A DNA stretch of 64,000 nucleotides from Sipunculus nudus (Eukaryota > Annelida > Sipuncula > Golfingiida > Sipunculidae): contig CM049322.1 of the NCBI GenBank assembly GCA_026874595.1, positions 54,506,886 to 54,570,885 of the forward strand, read 5' to 3'. The translations under genes and the position numbers were made by a program. The notes below the pieces were generated by a model. That model had not been told where the DNA came from. It made no database searches and worked only from the letters and a program-made list of their open reading frames with translations. Below are positions 38,201 through 50,200 of the stretch, in pieces (within the stretch, counting starts at the first letter, position 1; each line of letters starts with the position of its first letter).

Positions 38201-41200
38201 ATGAAAATTTCTATTTTTCATGAAATTTTCTAAGTTAAGGAGGCGTAAAACGTTTAAAGTGGGTCAACCGAGATGAAACGCGAACTCCATCTGTAACTGG
38301 TCATTATCTGCCCACACACAAAAAATCAGGCAAATATCTGTAGGAATTGCAATAAAAATCTGTACATGTATATTTGTCATGAGAATTTCTATTTTTCATG
38401 AAATTTTCAAAGTTTAGCAGCCGTATAAGGGTCAAAAGTAGGTCAACTGGGACGAAACGCAAACTCAATCTGTAACTGGTCATTATCTGCCTACACAACA
38501 AAAATCAGGCCAATATCTGCAGGCATTGCGTAAAAAAGTCCGTACATGTGTATTTGTCACGAAAATTTCTATTTTTCATGAAATTTTCTAAGTTTAGGAG
38601 CCGTAAAATGGTCAAAAGAAGGTCAACCGGACGAAATGCGAACTTGATCTGTAACTGGTCATTATCTGCCCACACCGAAAATCAGACCAATATCTGCAGG
38701 CATTGCGAAAAAAAATCTGTACAACTGTTTGATTTCGGAATGACGGAAGGACAGAAGGATGGAAGGACAGAAGGACGGAATGACGGACATGGGTAAAACT
38801 ATATGCCCCGGCCACTTTGTGGCGGGGGCATAAAAAATTTTCGGTAAATACTGACAATGATCTTAGTCTATATACATACAAAGAGGCAAAAGGCAGTCAG
38901 TGCCAGTGCTTCCTTATCAGAACTTCTATCATCACACTCTGATACAAATACCCACGGGAGATTAATTGATCAAGGTGTCACTGGTCAGGCCAGGGCTCCC
39001 TTTGGTCCTGTCACAGTCATACTCCATGTGAAAGTGTCCAGATCGTACAGGCTTTATATTTTCATGGACTAGCTTGTTTGCTGGTGAGTCACAGTTTGAA
39101 ACGAGGACAGTTAGCTGTGTTGTGTTTCAATGGTAAGTGGCAGCCAACAAGAAGAGAAAGATTACGGATTTCTTTGCAAAAGCTCCAGATGTCATCCAAA
39201 TGGGGATTGGGTATTGTAAAGAGCATGGTGTGGGAATGCTATCCCTTGTTTTATAATGAAATATTATAGAACCCATGTAATATTATCAGATGAAAAAATG
39301 TTGTTGAAGAAATATTTATAGATAGGGGGGGGGGGGCAGCTCCCTGTGATCTGAGCATTCTTAGGCAAAAAAAAAGTGTTGGCAGTGTTTGCAAGAAAGT
39401 TCAATTTGACTGGTGACTATCACTCAGTTACCCTTAAGCCGCGTAAATTATTTAGAGCTTATATTATAAAAAAAATACCCATAAATGCCAATTTAGAGCA
39501 TGTATTTTAAAAAAATTTCTCCCCCTTAGGGTGCTAAGATCCCTCATTATGGTTCGCTCTGACAAAGCATTTACTGCCCCCCCCGACTGTGCACAGTATA
39601 TGCTAAACTAATTGTGCTGAAGATAATTTCTTCTTAACATCATGCCCCCCCCCCCCCCATTTCTTAAATTGTTCCGCCACCTCTGGCCTTAGGTCAGGTT
39701 TCATGGTTAAATTAAAGGTGATACTTGCAAATAGAGGAGTAGGTAACAGGCTTCAGTACATATTATATACGTGAAAATACAGTAAAATGTACTGAACTGT
39801 TTATCTATACTTGGCTGTAGATATGTCTTCAAATCTAGTGTCACCAAGTTTATCTACAGCTGACATACATTCTCATGAAATAAACAATCTTAAACATTCC
39901 AAAAGATGAATTTTTTTATGTTTTGTACTGATATTTTGTGGTGATAAGATAACACCTGTATTAAAGTGCAGGTCACATCATACCAGGCCAAATGTTGTTA
40001 CTCTGATACCAAATGAACTTGTACTTATACTTTTAAACTGCGTAAAAACAATCTGGTATTTAGGTACGTCTTAGAATTTATCACACCAGAAACACTACAA
40101 CAAGAATTTGTGCGTGTCTATCAATTTATTTCAAATTTAGAGGAGTTGAACTAGAGTTTTCCGCATATTTTTATCAATAAAATGTTTTTAAATCTAACCC
40201 AGAGTTCTTATATCTTGTGACATATAACTGTATCAATAGAGACAAAAATTTATCAATTATAATGTGCGGCTGCTGTGGTAAAATACGCAGAAAATGCAAG
40301 TTCAACTCCTCTAAATTTAAAATAATTAGATAGACACACACAAGTTCCTGTTTTAGTGTTTCTGGCGTGGTAAATTCTTAGATTAACCTAAATACCAGAT
40401 TGTTTTTTTTTTTAGCTCAGCTGACTGAAAGTCATCTCAGAGCAAGGAGGTCACCAGTTCAAACCTCAGCTGAGGCAGTGAGATTTTTTTAACAGTCACC
40501 CCCACCCAGGGTGAGCACTCTGCATGCTTTATTGTACAAGGTCATGCCCCATGGCCATGTTTCAAATGAGTGCGTTTTTTTCATTGGTTTCTGGGTGGTA
40601 AGATTACACATCCTGGGACAGCAAGTGCAGTAGTCACCGGGACTGGTTTACACCAATATATAAAATGAGAGGAAGTGTGTGCTGCTACCATATGTCATGT
40701 ATGTGGAACTGGAAATAAATTCTGCAGATGTACATGTCAAAATAAAAAAAATAATAATTATGTGCCAGAGACTGATATTAACAGTTCTCCTAATATTGAG
40801 CAAAAAAAGAAAAATAAAAAAATCTTTGAGATATTGTCATGATGTTTAATATTAGCCTGCTAAAAAGTGGTTTAAGGTTACTGGGTGCTTAAAATAGCTT
40901 ATTATTCTGCATAAATTATTTAAATATGATATAAAATTGAATGAAAATTTCTAAAATATGTATACCTTCAGAAAATAAGTGACCCAGGGGTCATGACGCT
41001 CAGCTGACCAGGAAGACATTGACAAAAGTTATTTTATCAACTGAATGTCAAATTTGAATGAAATACTTTTTCCAAACTTGACCTTTTGTATAAAATCATC
41101 CAATATTCATTGGGGTACTATGGAGCTCTGTAGCATGAAGGATATGGGTAACAGACACCTATTTTCAAGGTTTACAAGATGACTTTTCAGGGGTCTCCCA

Positions 41201-44200
41201 GCATGTCAAAAAATAAAATTCTAGGTCCAGTTATTATGATTTGTGCCCTGTTAACAGATGACCAAATGTTTATTCTGGGGGGTATTTTAAAGCCGCATAG
41301 GATGAAGGATATGGGTAACAGAGATGTAATTTCAGGTGCACAAGGAGACTTTTCAGGGGCCTCCCAGCATATCAAGAAAGGAGATTCTAGGTCAAGTCAT
41401 TATAATTTGTGCTCTGTTAACAGATAACCAAATCTTTATTCTGGGGAGTACTTCGGAGCCCCAGAGCATTAAGGATATGGGTAACAGAGACCTAATTTCA
41501 GGTTTCCAAGATGTTTCATGGACCTCCCTGCATGTTAAGAAAAAAGATTCTAGGTCAAGTCATTATGATTTGTGGCCTGTTAACAGATGACCAAATGTTT
41601 AAAGGTCTCAAAAATCAAGAAAAAAATTCTTAAAAAATCAAAATACAGGTGGCACCACCAGTCTACAGAAACTGATGAAACAAGGCATTATCAATACAAA
41701 TGTGGACAATCATGGTGATCAATGCATTAGTTATTGTATCAATTTTTGCATTATTCTGGGAGGAACTTCCAAGCCTCATAGCTGAAAGGATATCAGTAAC
41801 AGAGACCTTGTATCAGGTTTCCATATAGACTTTTTATGACCGTCCTTGCATGTCATGACAGAAGATTCTAGGTCCAGTTGATATGATTTGTGCCCTGTTA
41901 ACAGATGACCAAATCTTAAAAGATTTCAAAAATAGAGAAAAAAAACTTAAAAAAATAAAAAAAATACAGGTGGCTCCACCAGAATGCAGAAACTGATGAA
42001 ACATTTCATGATCAATATCCATGCAAAGAATCATGGTGATCAATATAATAATTGTTCAGATACTTGACCTTTTGTATCAAATTTTCCATTATTCTGGGGG
42101 GTACTTCGGAGCCCCATAGCTCAGAGGTTATGGGTAACAGAAACCTAATTTCAAGTTTTTAAGGAGACTTTTCATGGGCCTCTCAGCATGTCAAGAGAGA
42201 AGATTCTAGGTCCAGTTGTTACGATTTGTGCCATGTTAACAGATGACCGCATCTTATGAGGTCTCAAAAATAGAGAAAAAAATTCGTAAAAATAAAAAAA
42301 TACAGGTGGCGCCACCATACTGCAGAAACTGATGACACATTCCATTATCAATATCCATGCAAAGAATCATGGTGATCACTGCAATAGTTGTTTAGATACT
42401 TGAGCTTTTGTATCAAATTTTCCATTATTCTGGGGGGTACTTCCGAGCCCCATAGTTCAAAGGTTATGGGTAACAGAGACCTAATTTCAGGTTTCCAAAG
42501 AGACTTTTTATGGGCCTCCCTGCATGTCAAGAGAGAAGATTCTAGGTGTAGTCGTTACGATTTGTGCCCTGTTAACAGATGGCCACATCTTCAAAGTTCT
42601 CGAAAAAAAGAGAAAAAAAATTCGTAAAAATTTGAAAAAAATAGAGGTGGCGCACCCTCTCTGCAGAAACTGATGGAACAGCTCATGATCAATATGTATG
42701 CCAAAAATCATGACCATCAGTGTTGTAGTTATTGAGATACTGCACTTTTTGTATCAAATTTTCCATTATTCTGGGGGGTATTTTGGAGCCATACAGCCTA
42801 AAGAATATGGGTAACAGAGACCTAATTTCAGGTTTCCATGGAGAATTTTCATGGGTCTCCCTGTGTGTCAAGAATGAAGATTCTAGGTCCAGTTTTTATG
42901 ATTGTTTATGTATGTGCCCTGTTAACAGATGTTCATATCTTTAAAGGTCTCAAAAATAGATAAAACATTCGTAAAAAAAACCCCGAACAAATACAGGTTG
43001 TGCCACCAGTCTGCAGGAACTGATGGAACACCTCTTGATCAATAGTTATGCCACAAATCATGACCATCAGTGAAGTAGTTATTGAGATATTGAAGTTTTT
43101 GTATGAAATTTTTGACTACTCTGGGGGGTACTTTGGGGTCCCATAGCTCGAAGAATATGGGTAACAGAGACCTAATTTCTGGTTTCCATGGAGACTTTTC
43201 ATAGGTCTCTCAGTGTATCGAGAATGAAGATTCTAGGTCCAGTCATTATGATTTGTGCCACGTTAACAGATGACAGCATCCTTAAAGGTCTCAAAAACAG
43301 AGGAAAAAATCGTAAAAAATCGAAAAATACAGGTGGCGCCACCAGTCTTCAGGAACTGATGGAACCTCTCATGATCAATATGTATGCCAAAAATCATGAC
43401 CATCAGTCAAGTAGTTAATGAGATATTAAAGTTTTTGTATGAAATTTTTGACTTTTCTGGGGGGTACTTTGGGGCCCCATATCTCGAAGGATATGGGTAA
43501 CAGAGACCTAATTTCTGGTTTCCATGGAGACTTTTCATAGGTCTCTCAGTGTGTCGAGAATGAAGATTCTAGGTCCAGTCGTTACGATTTGTGCCATGCT
43601 AACAGATGAAAGCATCCTTAAAGGTCTCAAAAATAGAGAAAAAAATTCGTAAAAAATTGAATGATACAGGTGGCGCCACCAGTCTGCAGGAAGTGATGGA
43701 ACATCTCATGATCAATATGTATGCCAAAAATCATGACCATCAGTCAAGTAGTTAATGAGATATTGAAGTTTTTGTATGAAATTTTTGACTTTTCTGGGGG
43801 GTACTTTGGGGCCCCATAGCTCGAAGGATATGGGTAACAGAGACCTTATTTCTGGTTTCCATGGAGACTTTTCATAGGTCTCTCAGTGTGTCGAGAATGA
43901 AGATTCTAAGTCCAGTCGTTACGATTTGTGCCTTGTTAACAGATGTTCACATTTTTAAAGGTCTCAAAAATAGAGAAAAAAATTCGTAAAAAATCGAAAA
44001 AATACAGGTGGCGCCACCAGTCTTCAGGAACTGATGGAACCTCTCATGATCAATATGTATGCCAAAAATCATGACCATCAGTCAAGTAGTTAATGAGATA
44101 TTGAAGTTTTTGTATGAAATTTTGGACTTTTCTGGGGGGTACTTTGGGGCCCTATAGCTCGAAGGATATGGGTAACAGAGACCTAATTTCTGGTTTCCAA

Positions 44201-47200
44201 GGAGATTTTTCATGGACCTCCCAGGATGTCAAGTCAGAAGATTCCAGTTCTAGCGGTTACGATTTGTGCCCTGTTAACGGACAGACGCCCGGCCGGCCGG
44301 CCGGACGGACGGAGGACGGACAAAAGGTGATCCCTATAGCTCAGATGACTTAGGCCAAAAAAAAAATAAGGTATGGTTCTCAGGCACTTTTTTTCAGAAA
44401 TCGGTGCGGGCGGGCGGTATTTTATTTTTGACCTTTTTTTGAATGCTCCGATAAAATGTCATTTGATCAGTGAAAAATATGAAAATAACAAATTTTTTTG
44501 CTAAACAGGTAAAGGCACAACATAAATTGTATTATTTATCTACTTGAAAGATAAAAATCAAAATAAAAATTTTTGATGCGGGGGTTAAAAATTGATGCGG
44601 GCGGTGCCTGAGAACCACACCTTTTATTTTTTTTTGCCTTACAGTCAGCTGAGCTAAAAACTGTACAGCAAAAAATAAAAAAAAGGTTTGATTCTAAGGC
44701 ACCACCTGCATATCATTTTAACAATTTTAACATCTCCCCCCCCCCCCACATAAAAATTTTGATTTTGATTTTCATCATTCAAAAAGATAAAAGATGATAC
44801 AAAGATTTCGTTTGTTAAGTAGTGCTTTAACCTATTTAGCCAAAAAATTCTTTTATTATCATGCTTTTCCCTGATCATACGATGCTTGAATCAAAACATA
44901 CAAAAAACGGTAAAAAAAATAGATATTATAGATAAAATATTTAGATATAGGGGTATTTCCAAATCCTGTTACCTGAATGAGTCTTGGTCTGTTATTATGT
45001 TATGTGACTATAAATTATACCTGTACTTGTAAATAAGACAGAAGCCTGCAGACACTGCAAAAGACAGATCTGCATCAGCAGTGAAGCGTGGTATACACGT
45101 GATAACATCACGTTGTTGCTGCACACATGAGTAAGATGTTACCTAGGTACACAAAATAAACATGACCTTGTAACATATATACATGCATTACATGACTCAC
45201 GGTTGAGTTGTTAGTTTGTTTGATGCTCAGCCAGTGCACAGGGAGGCGTGGGTAATGTAAATGACCATGACCCAAGCTGGTCTTGTTTGGTATTAAATGA
45301 TTGATTGGTTGTCAAAATGTCACAGGACCTAATGTCCCCAGAACTGCCACAGAGAAGACATGATGTCAACAGACAAACAGTCACACTACAGAAAATCATG
45401 GAAAAAATTAAGTAAATTACAACCATGTTAAATTATCACCATTTAAAAATTACAACCATGTAAAATTACAACCATGAAAAATTACAACAGATTAATGTCA
45501 CCAAACAAAATATTACAGTCAGAATGTCCCTGAAGTGTAAATAAGGATAAACATTAAAAAGAAAAAATTATCATTTAAATAAGTGTTTTTAAGAAACACA
45601 GTTCTGGTTCCTCCTCCCCCCCTCTCCCTGAACTCTACTTCATCAGATTAAACTTATTTGTCCAGCAGATGAACTAAAAGGCAGCTCACAAGGGCAGGGC
45701 ATGTGTGTGTGGGGGGAACCAATGTTAAAACCTAGAACTCCTGTATTAAATAAGCACTAGACCAGTATGTGTCTGTTGGAGATATAAGATTAAACACAAT
45801 CACTATCTGGATTAATATACTTGCCTTAACATGTACCTAAAGAGAGAACAACACAGCAGCTAACCCTTACTCTTCCTAGGGCTTGAAATCAACAGAAATA
45901 AAACACCGGTCAAAAGGACAAGTAAAGTCCATTGATCTTGGCTAAGAAATCATATTTTATATTAACACAGTTGCACTAAGATTCATTCTTCTTTTTGTGC
46001 CAAAATTTAACTGCATAACCTGGAATATGCATTTAATAAGTTCAATCACATAGCCCTTACGGAGGCTTACCAAAGTTTTAATAGCCTTGGATATTCAGGT
46101 GATTAATAACATTGAACGCTGGCAATGGTATTGTTGGTTTTGAACATTTGGAACCCTGGAACTCCTATCTCTGGCCTTGAGTGTTTGGGTCAGTGTTAAT
46201 GCTGAACGCTGGAACTGTTATCACTCTTGGTTTAAATGCCATCTATACCCCGTTGACTTGTTTACTACAAGGCCTCAAGACAGTGATAGGCCAAAGTCTA
46301 AAAGTTCAGTGCCCACCACACACTCAGTCTGCCATGATACATTTGTTATCATCAGGCCCTCTCACTCTCAAGTGGTGAGAGAGGAAGTGAGGTCAAAGGT
46401 CATGGTGAAGCAGGCAGGCCACACCAAGTTAAAATAAGGAACTTTTTTTTACAGGAAAAATGGAGAGAGTGACATTATGTTATTTGAATTAAAACAGTGA
46501 TATACCAGTAACAGGTTTTAAAATATCATTCTTTTCTCAACCACCAAACCAGCAAAAATGTCTTCAAATTTAGATTTTCCAGCAGGTATTCTAGCTGCCA
46601 TATTTTGCATGCACTATACATGCTGTTATTCAGTTGCACAGACGTTGCAGCATAAGAAACAGAAACAGGGACAGATTCAGGATTTAAGAAAAAGGGGGGG
46701 GGGGGGATCCAACCCAGAGGACTGAGGATAAAACCTTCATTAAAAAAAGGGGGGTCCGGACACCCTGCACCCCCCCCCCCCCGGATCCGCTTCTGAGAAA
46801 TGAAGAGGGAAATGGGTGTCTATTTGATGGGTAAAGTCTGACTTAGCTTGCACACTTAAATGTACAAGTTAATTTGAACCACAGAAACCTTGAAATCCCT
46901 TATAACAACAGCAGTAAAACAAACTTTATTGTGATAAGATGGTGGATGACAATTCCATAGCAAACTAAATATCTAAAAATTTCTTTAATTCTTTAATTTA
47001 TAATATTTATATCTAATGGGATAACCCATTCCTATATCTGACTATAAGATAAAAATAATTCCTTACTTTTATAAAAACAAGCTGAAAAATTTGATCCCAT
47101 ACTGCACAGACTGCCAAATTTATAATAAGGGGGGGGGGGGGCACAAAAGGGCTACTGGTCAAATGCAACAAGGACATATCTTGGGGCAAGTCAAACAAAT

Positions 47201-50200
47201 CAAAATTTTGCAAATAACAAACAATTCTTCATATTTTTTCTCAACAAGTGGCCAACAACTAGTGGCCTTTCAGCTTCTACACCTGCAGTCATTACTGGTT
47301 ACATACTTGTTATGTTTGTAAACATGGGCATATGTACTAGTGTTTACTGACAGCTTGTAGATAAACAAGCTCATTCCACCATCACAGGGGAGTTAAAAAT
47401 AAGTACCTTATTACGCAGGAATTACCTTCAGTTCATAAATTTAAAAAAAAAAGGATAGGTTCCATGGCCTGTTGGTGGCATGTCTATTGAATGATGATGA
47501 AGGTTTCCATATGATACGATTGATATGTTATTATTAAGCCTTCTGGAATTCAGGTTTTATATGCTAGGGGTGAGGAATAATCCAAAAGTCATAACTTGTC
47601 ATTAAGACAGAGTGAATCTCTGTGGTTATATCAACGAGATAACACCATTATGCCACTGAGGCCGGCACTAGCAGGATTTGAACAAAGGACCTTCGTCCAA
47701 CACCTTAACCACTAGGCTACATCCAACCCCCAGTTCATACATACATACATACACAGTGAGCAAGAAATCACATAAATTCTACAAATCAGGCAGGTGAATT
47801 GCCAGCTTTAATAAAACAGATGAATAGCCAGCCTTAATAACAGAGATGAATAGCCCACTATAATAAATGAAGCAATTATAAAACACCTGCATCAGAGGCA
47901 TCATGAGCTTACTTTTTTTTTTTATTTGGTAATATGGATATACCAGTTATAAGGTACCAGTACATAAACACCATCTTGTGTTTTATTTCTACTGAATATA
48001 GAGCCTTTGTTGGTGGGATTTGGGCATGCTCTGCTCTAAATTAGCTATGTGAAGTGTTTTATAATTGCGTTATATTTTACAGTTTACTCCCATCCACACT
48101 AAACATCTCACTCATAAACGCCTGTGAGTTTGTCTTGGCCTTGGTAGGCTGAGCAGGGAGAGATGCCCTGGGAATTCAAAACTCCCATCAATCAAAACAA
48201 ACTGCATGTGCCTGGCCTAGATTAGGGGAAACCAAAGCGTCTCAGCTGGTTTTTTGCCTGTATCTTTATACAAACAAGCCACAACACATGACCGCGTCAT
48301 ACGGAGAATGCAACACCCTGCTCAACACACTAAGATTTCCAGAACTGTCCTTAAGTCAGCTACTAACTAAGCTAGTTCCAGAACATACCCACATTCTATG
48401 ACACTGTATTTGTTACACGTTTTGTGGTACACTGGAGGTTACACTGATGATTGTATGAGTGCAGTGAGGGGGACTGGTAACAGGTAGCCTGGGGTTTAAA
48501 TGCCCTCAGTCCATGTGGAGCACTTGCAACAGGAAGTTTACATGGGATTTTTTCACAACAGCTCACAGCGGAATAACAACAACGCAGTTACATTACAACC
48601 TGAGTAGTTTACTGTCAAGGTAAGTGAATACTGATATAATCAAGTTTAAATCAATTCCAGTATATGCTCTGGCGTAAGTGTTCCTTAATGCTTAAATTTT
48701 AATCTTTATCATGGTAACATTTTTAAAACCTATTACAAAATAACAAAAACACAGTAACATTACAACCTGTGTAGTTTACTTACAAGGTTAGTGGATATTG
48801 ATATAATCATTTTTAAATCAACTCTAGTACATTTTCTGGAAAAGTGATGTTTAATGCTTAAAATTTAATCTTTATCATGCAATTGATCACTTTTAAAACC
48901 CCATTGCAATGTAACAACAAAGCAGTTACAAGTTGGTGAACATCAATATGATCAAGTTTAACTCAATTCAGGTATTTGATCTGACAAAAGGGATCTTTAA
49001 TGGTTAAGATTAATATCTTTTATCATGGCTACCAAAAAATATTTTTGATAAATAAATATTCAGATGAATGCAATGAACCTGGGTGTCACTGTACATTTGT
49101 AAATCTTTCCACATTGCCAACATATACAAAATAAAATATATACCAATACAGACCAGTAAATATCAAATATGAACATAATGTACATATCCTTCTCACCTGA
49201 ATCCACTCAGTTTGTTTCTTCTATAAAAATAAATAACAACTTTAGCATTTTGATAAAGAAGAAATGTTACTGATTATAAGTCAATTAGAATAAGAATTGT
49301 TAAAAAAACTTAACTGCCTTCCATGGAACTTTGGGAAGGCAAGGACATGTATCAGATTAAAATTAAATTTCAAAGTATATCAGGGCTCAACATTAACATT
49401 TAAAAGTACTTGCCCAGTGGGGCAAGCAACAACTAGCTTTTACTTGCCCTACATGAACTTTTACTTGTCCCACAAAAATCAGTTATCAAGGCCACAACCA
49501 CAAAAATGTGATCCACATAATTATTTATAATAATATACATGTTCATCTGTTGTTTTGAAAATTATATTAATCTTGAGCATTTGCAAAGATAAACACGCAG
49601 GTAATTTAAGTTAGAGGTATTAGAATGTGACTCCACTTCTCCTTGAAAAGAAAAAGGCTGATTAGTTTAGATTCAAGGTTTATGTTGCACCTACTTTCCT
49701 GACTGCCCACTTTTGGTTGCCCTACCACCATTTTATTGAACTTTTACTTGCCCTGGGCAAGCTTTTAACTCTTAATGTCAAACCCTGTATATATGGATGA
49801 AGTTACAGATCAAGTAAGATCATTTTACTTAGGCAGAGGTGTGAACTCTACTGACTGCCCTCTAGTTCATGCATGGATTGTCTTGAACTTTGGTGTGGGT
49901 GTTGATCCCAGAGTGCATTATCCAATTTTGAATCCCATGGTGCACCTTTTCATGTTCGGCAAGTTCCATGGACCCCTTAAGACTCACCAATACCAGTTGT
50001 GTTACACTATATGATCATCAATGACAGGCCCCTACACAAAAAAAATATATGTTTACATTTGACTATCATCTGTAAGGTAATGCACTTAAAGTCAATCAGA
50101 CATTTATTGTCATCCTGACATATTTTGAACAAACCAGTCCTTGAAAAATGTGAAGATCAGTTGTGCAAGTTGGATCTTTAAGCTACAGGTCAAGCTTGCT

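Larger units (their letters stand above)
35935..38832 (+). mobile_element. satellite-core element inside the hAT element
   Basis: Starts near AACTAGATGTGTTGGAACGA with ATGCCCCCGCC after it. It ends with GACGGAAGGACAGAAGG-type repeats and TATGCCCCGGCC...GGCGGGGGCATA, a short terminal hairpin. The body is the 180-bp array. Same pearl-like plan as the other elements but a different tail. A LINE sits in its first unit. Confidence 0.7.
35849..39685. mobile_element. hAT-type element with exact 8-bp target duplication
   Basis: Ends CAGAGGTGGCGGAGC and inverted CAGAGGTGGCGGAAC. Flanking GCCTTAGG occurs at 35841-35848 and 39686-39693. CAG...CTG termini plus 8-bp duplications are the hAT signature. 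No transposase is seen. The interior is occupied by a further pearl-like element and a LINE. Confidence 0.85.

Noticed and set aside
46177-46437. 86-codon plus-strand frame
   Set aside because: No domain, no repeats, no splice support; chance-length frame.
47672-47730. Functional tRNA gene
   Set aside because: A and B boxes are present but the acceptor stem does not pair, so it is a SINE head.
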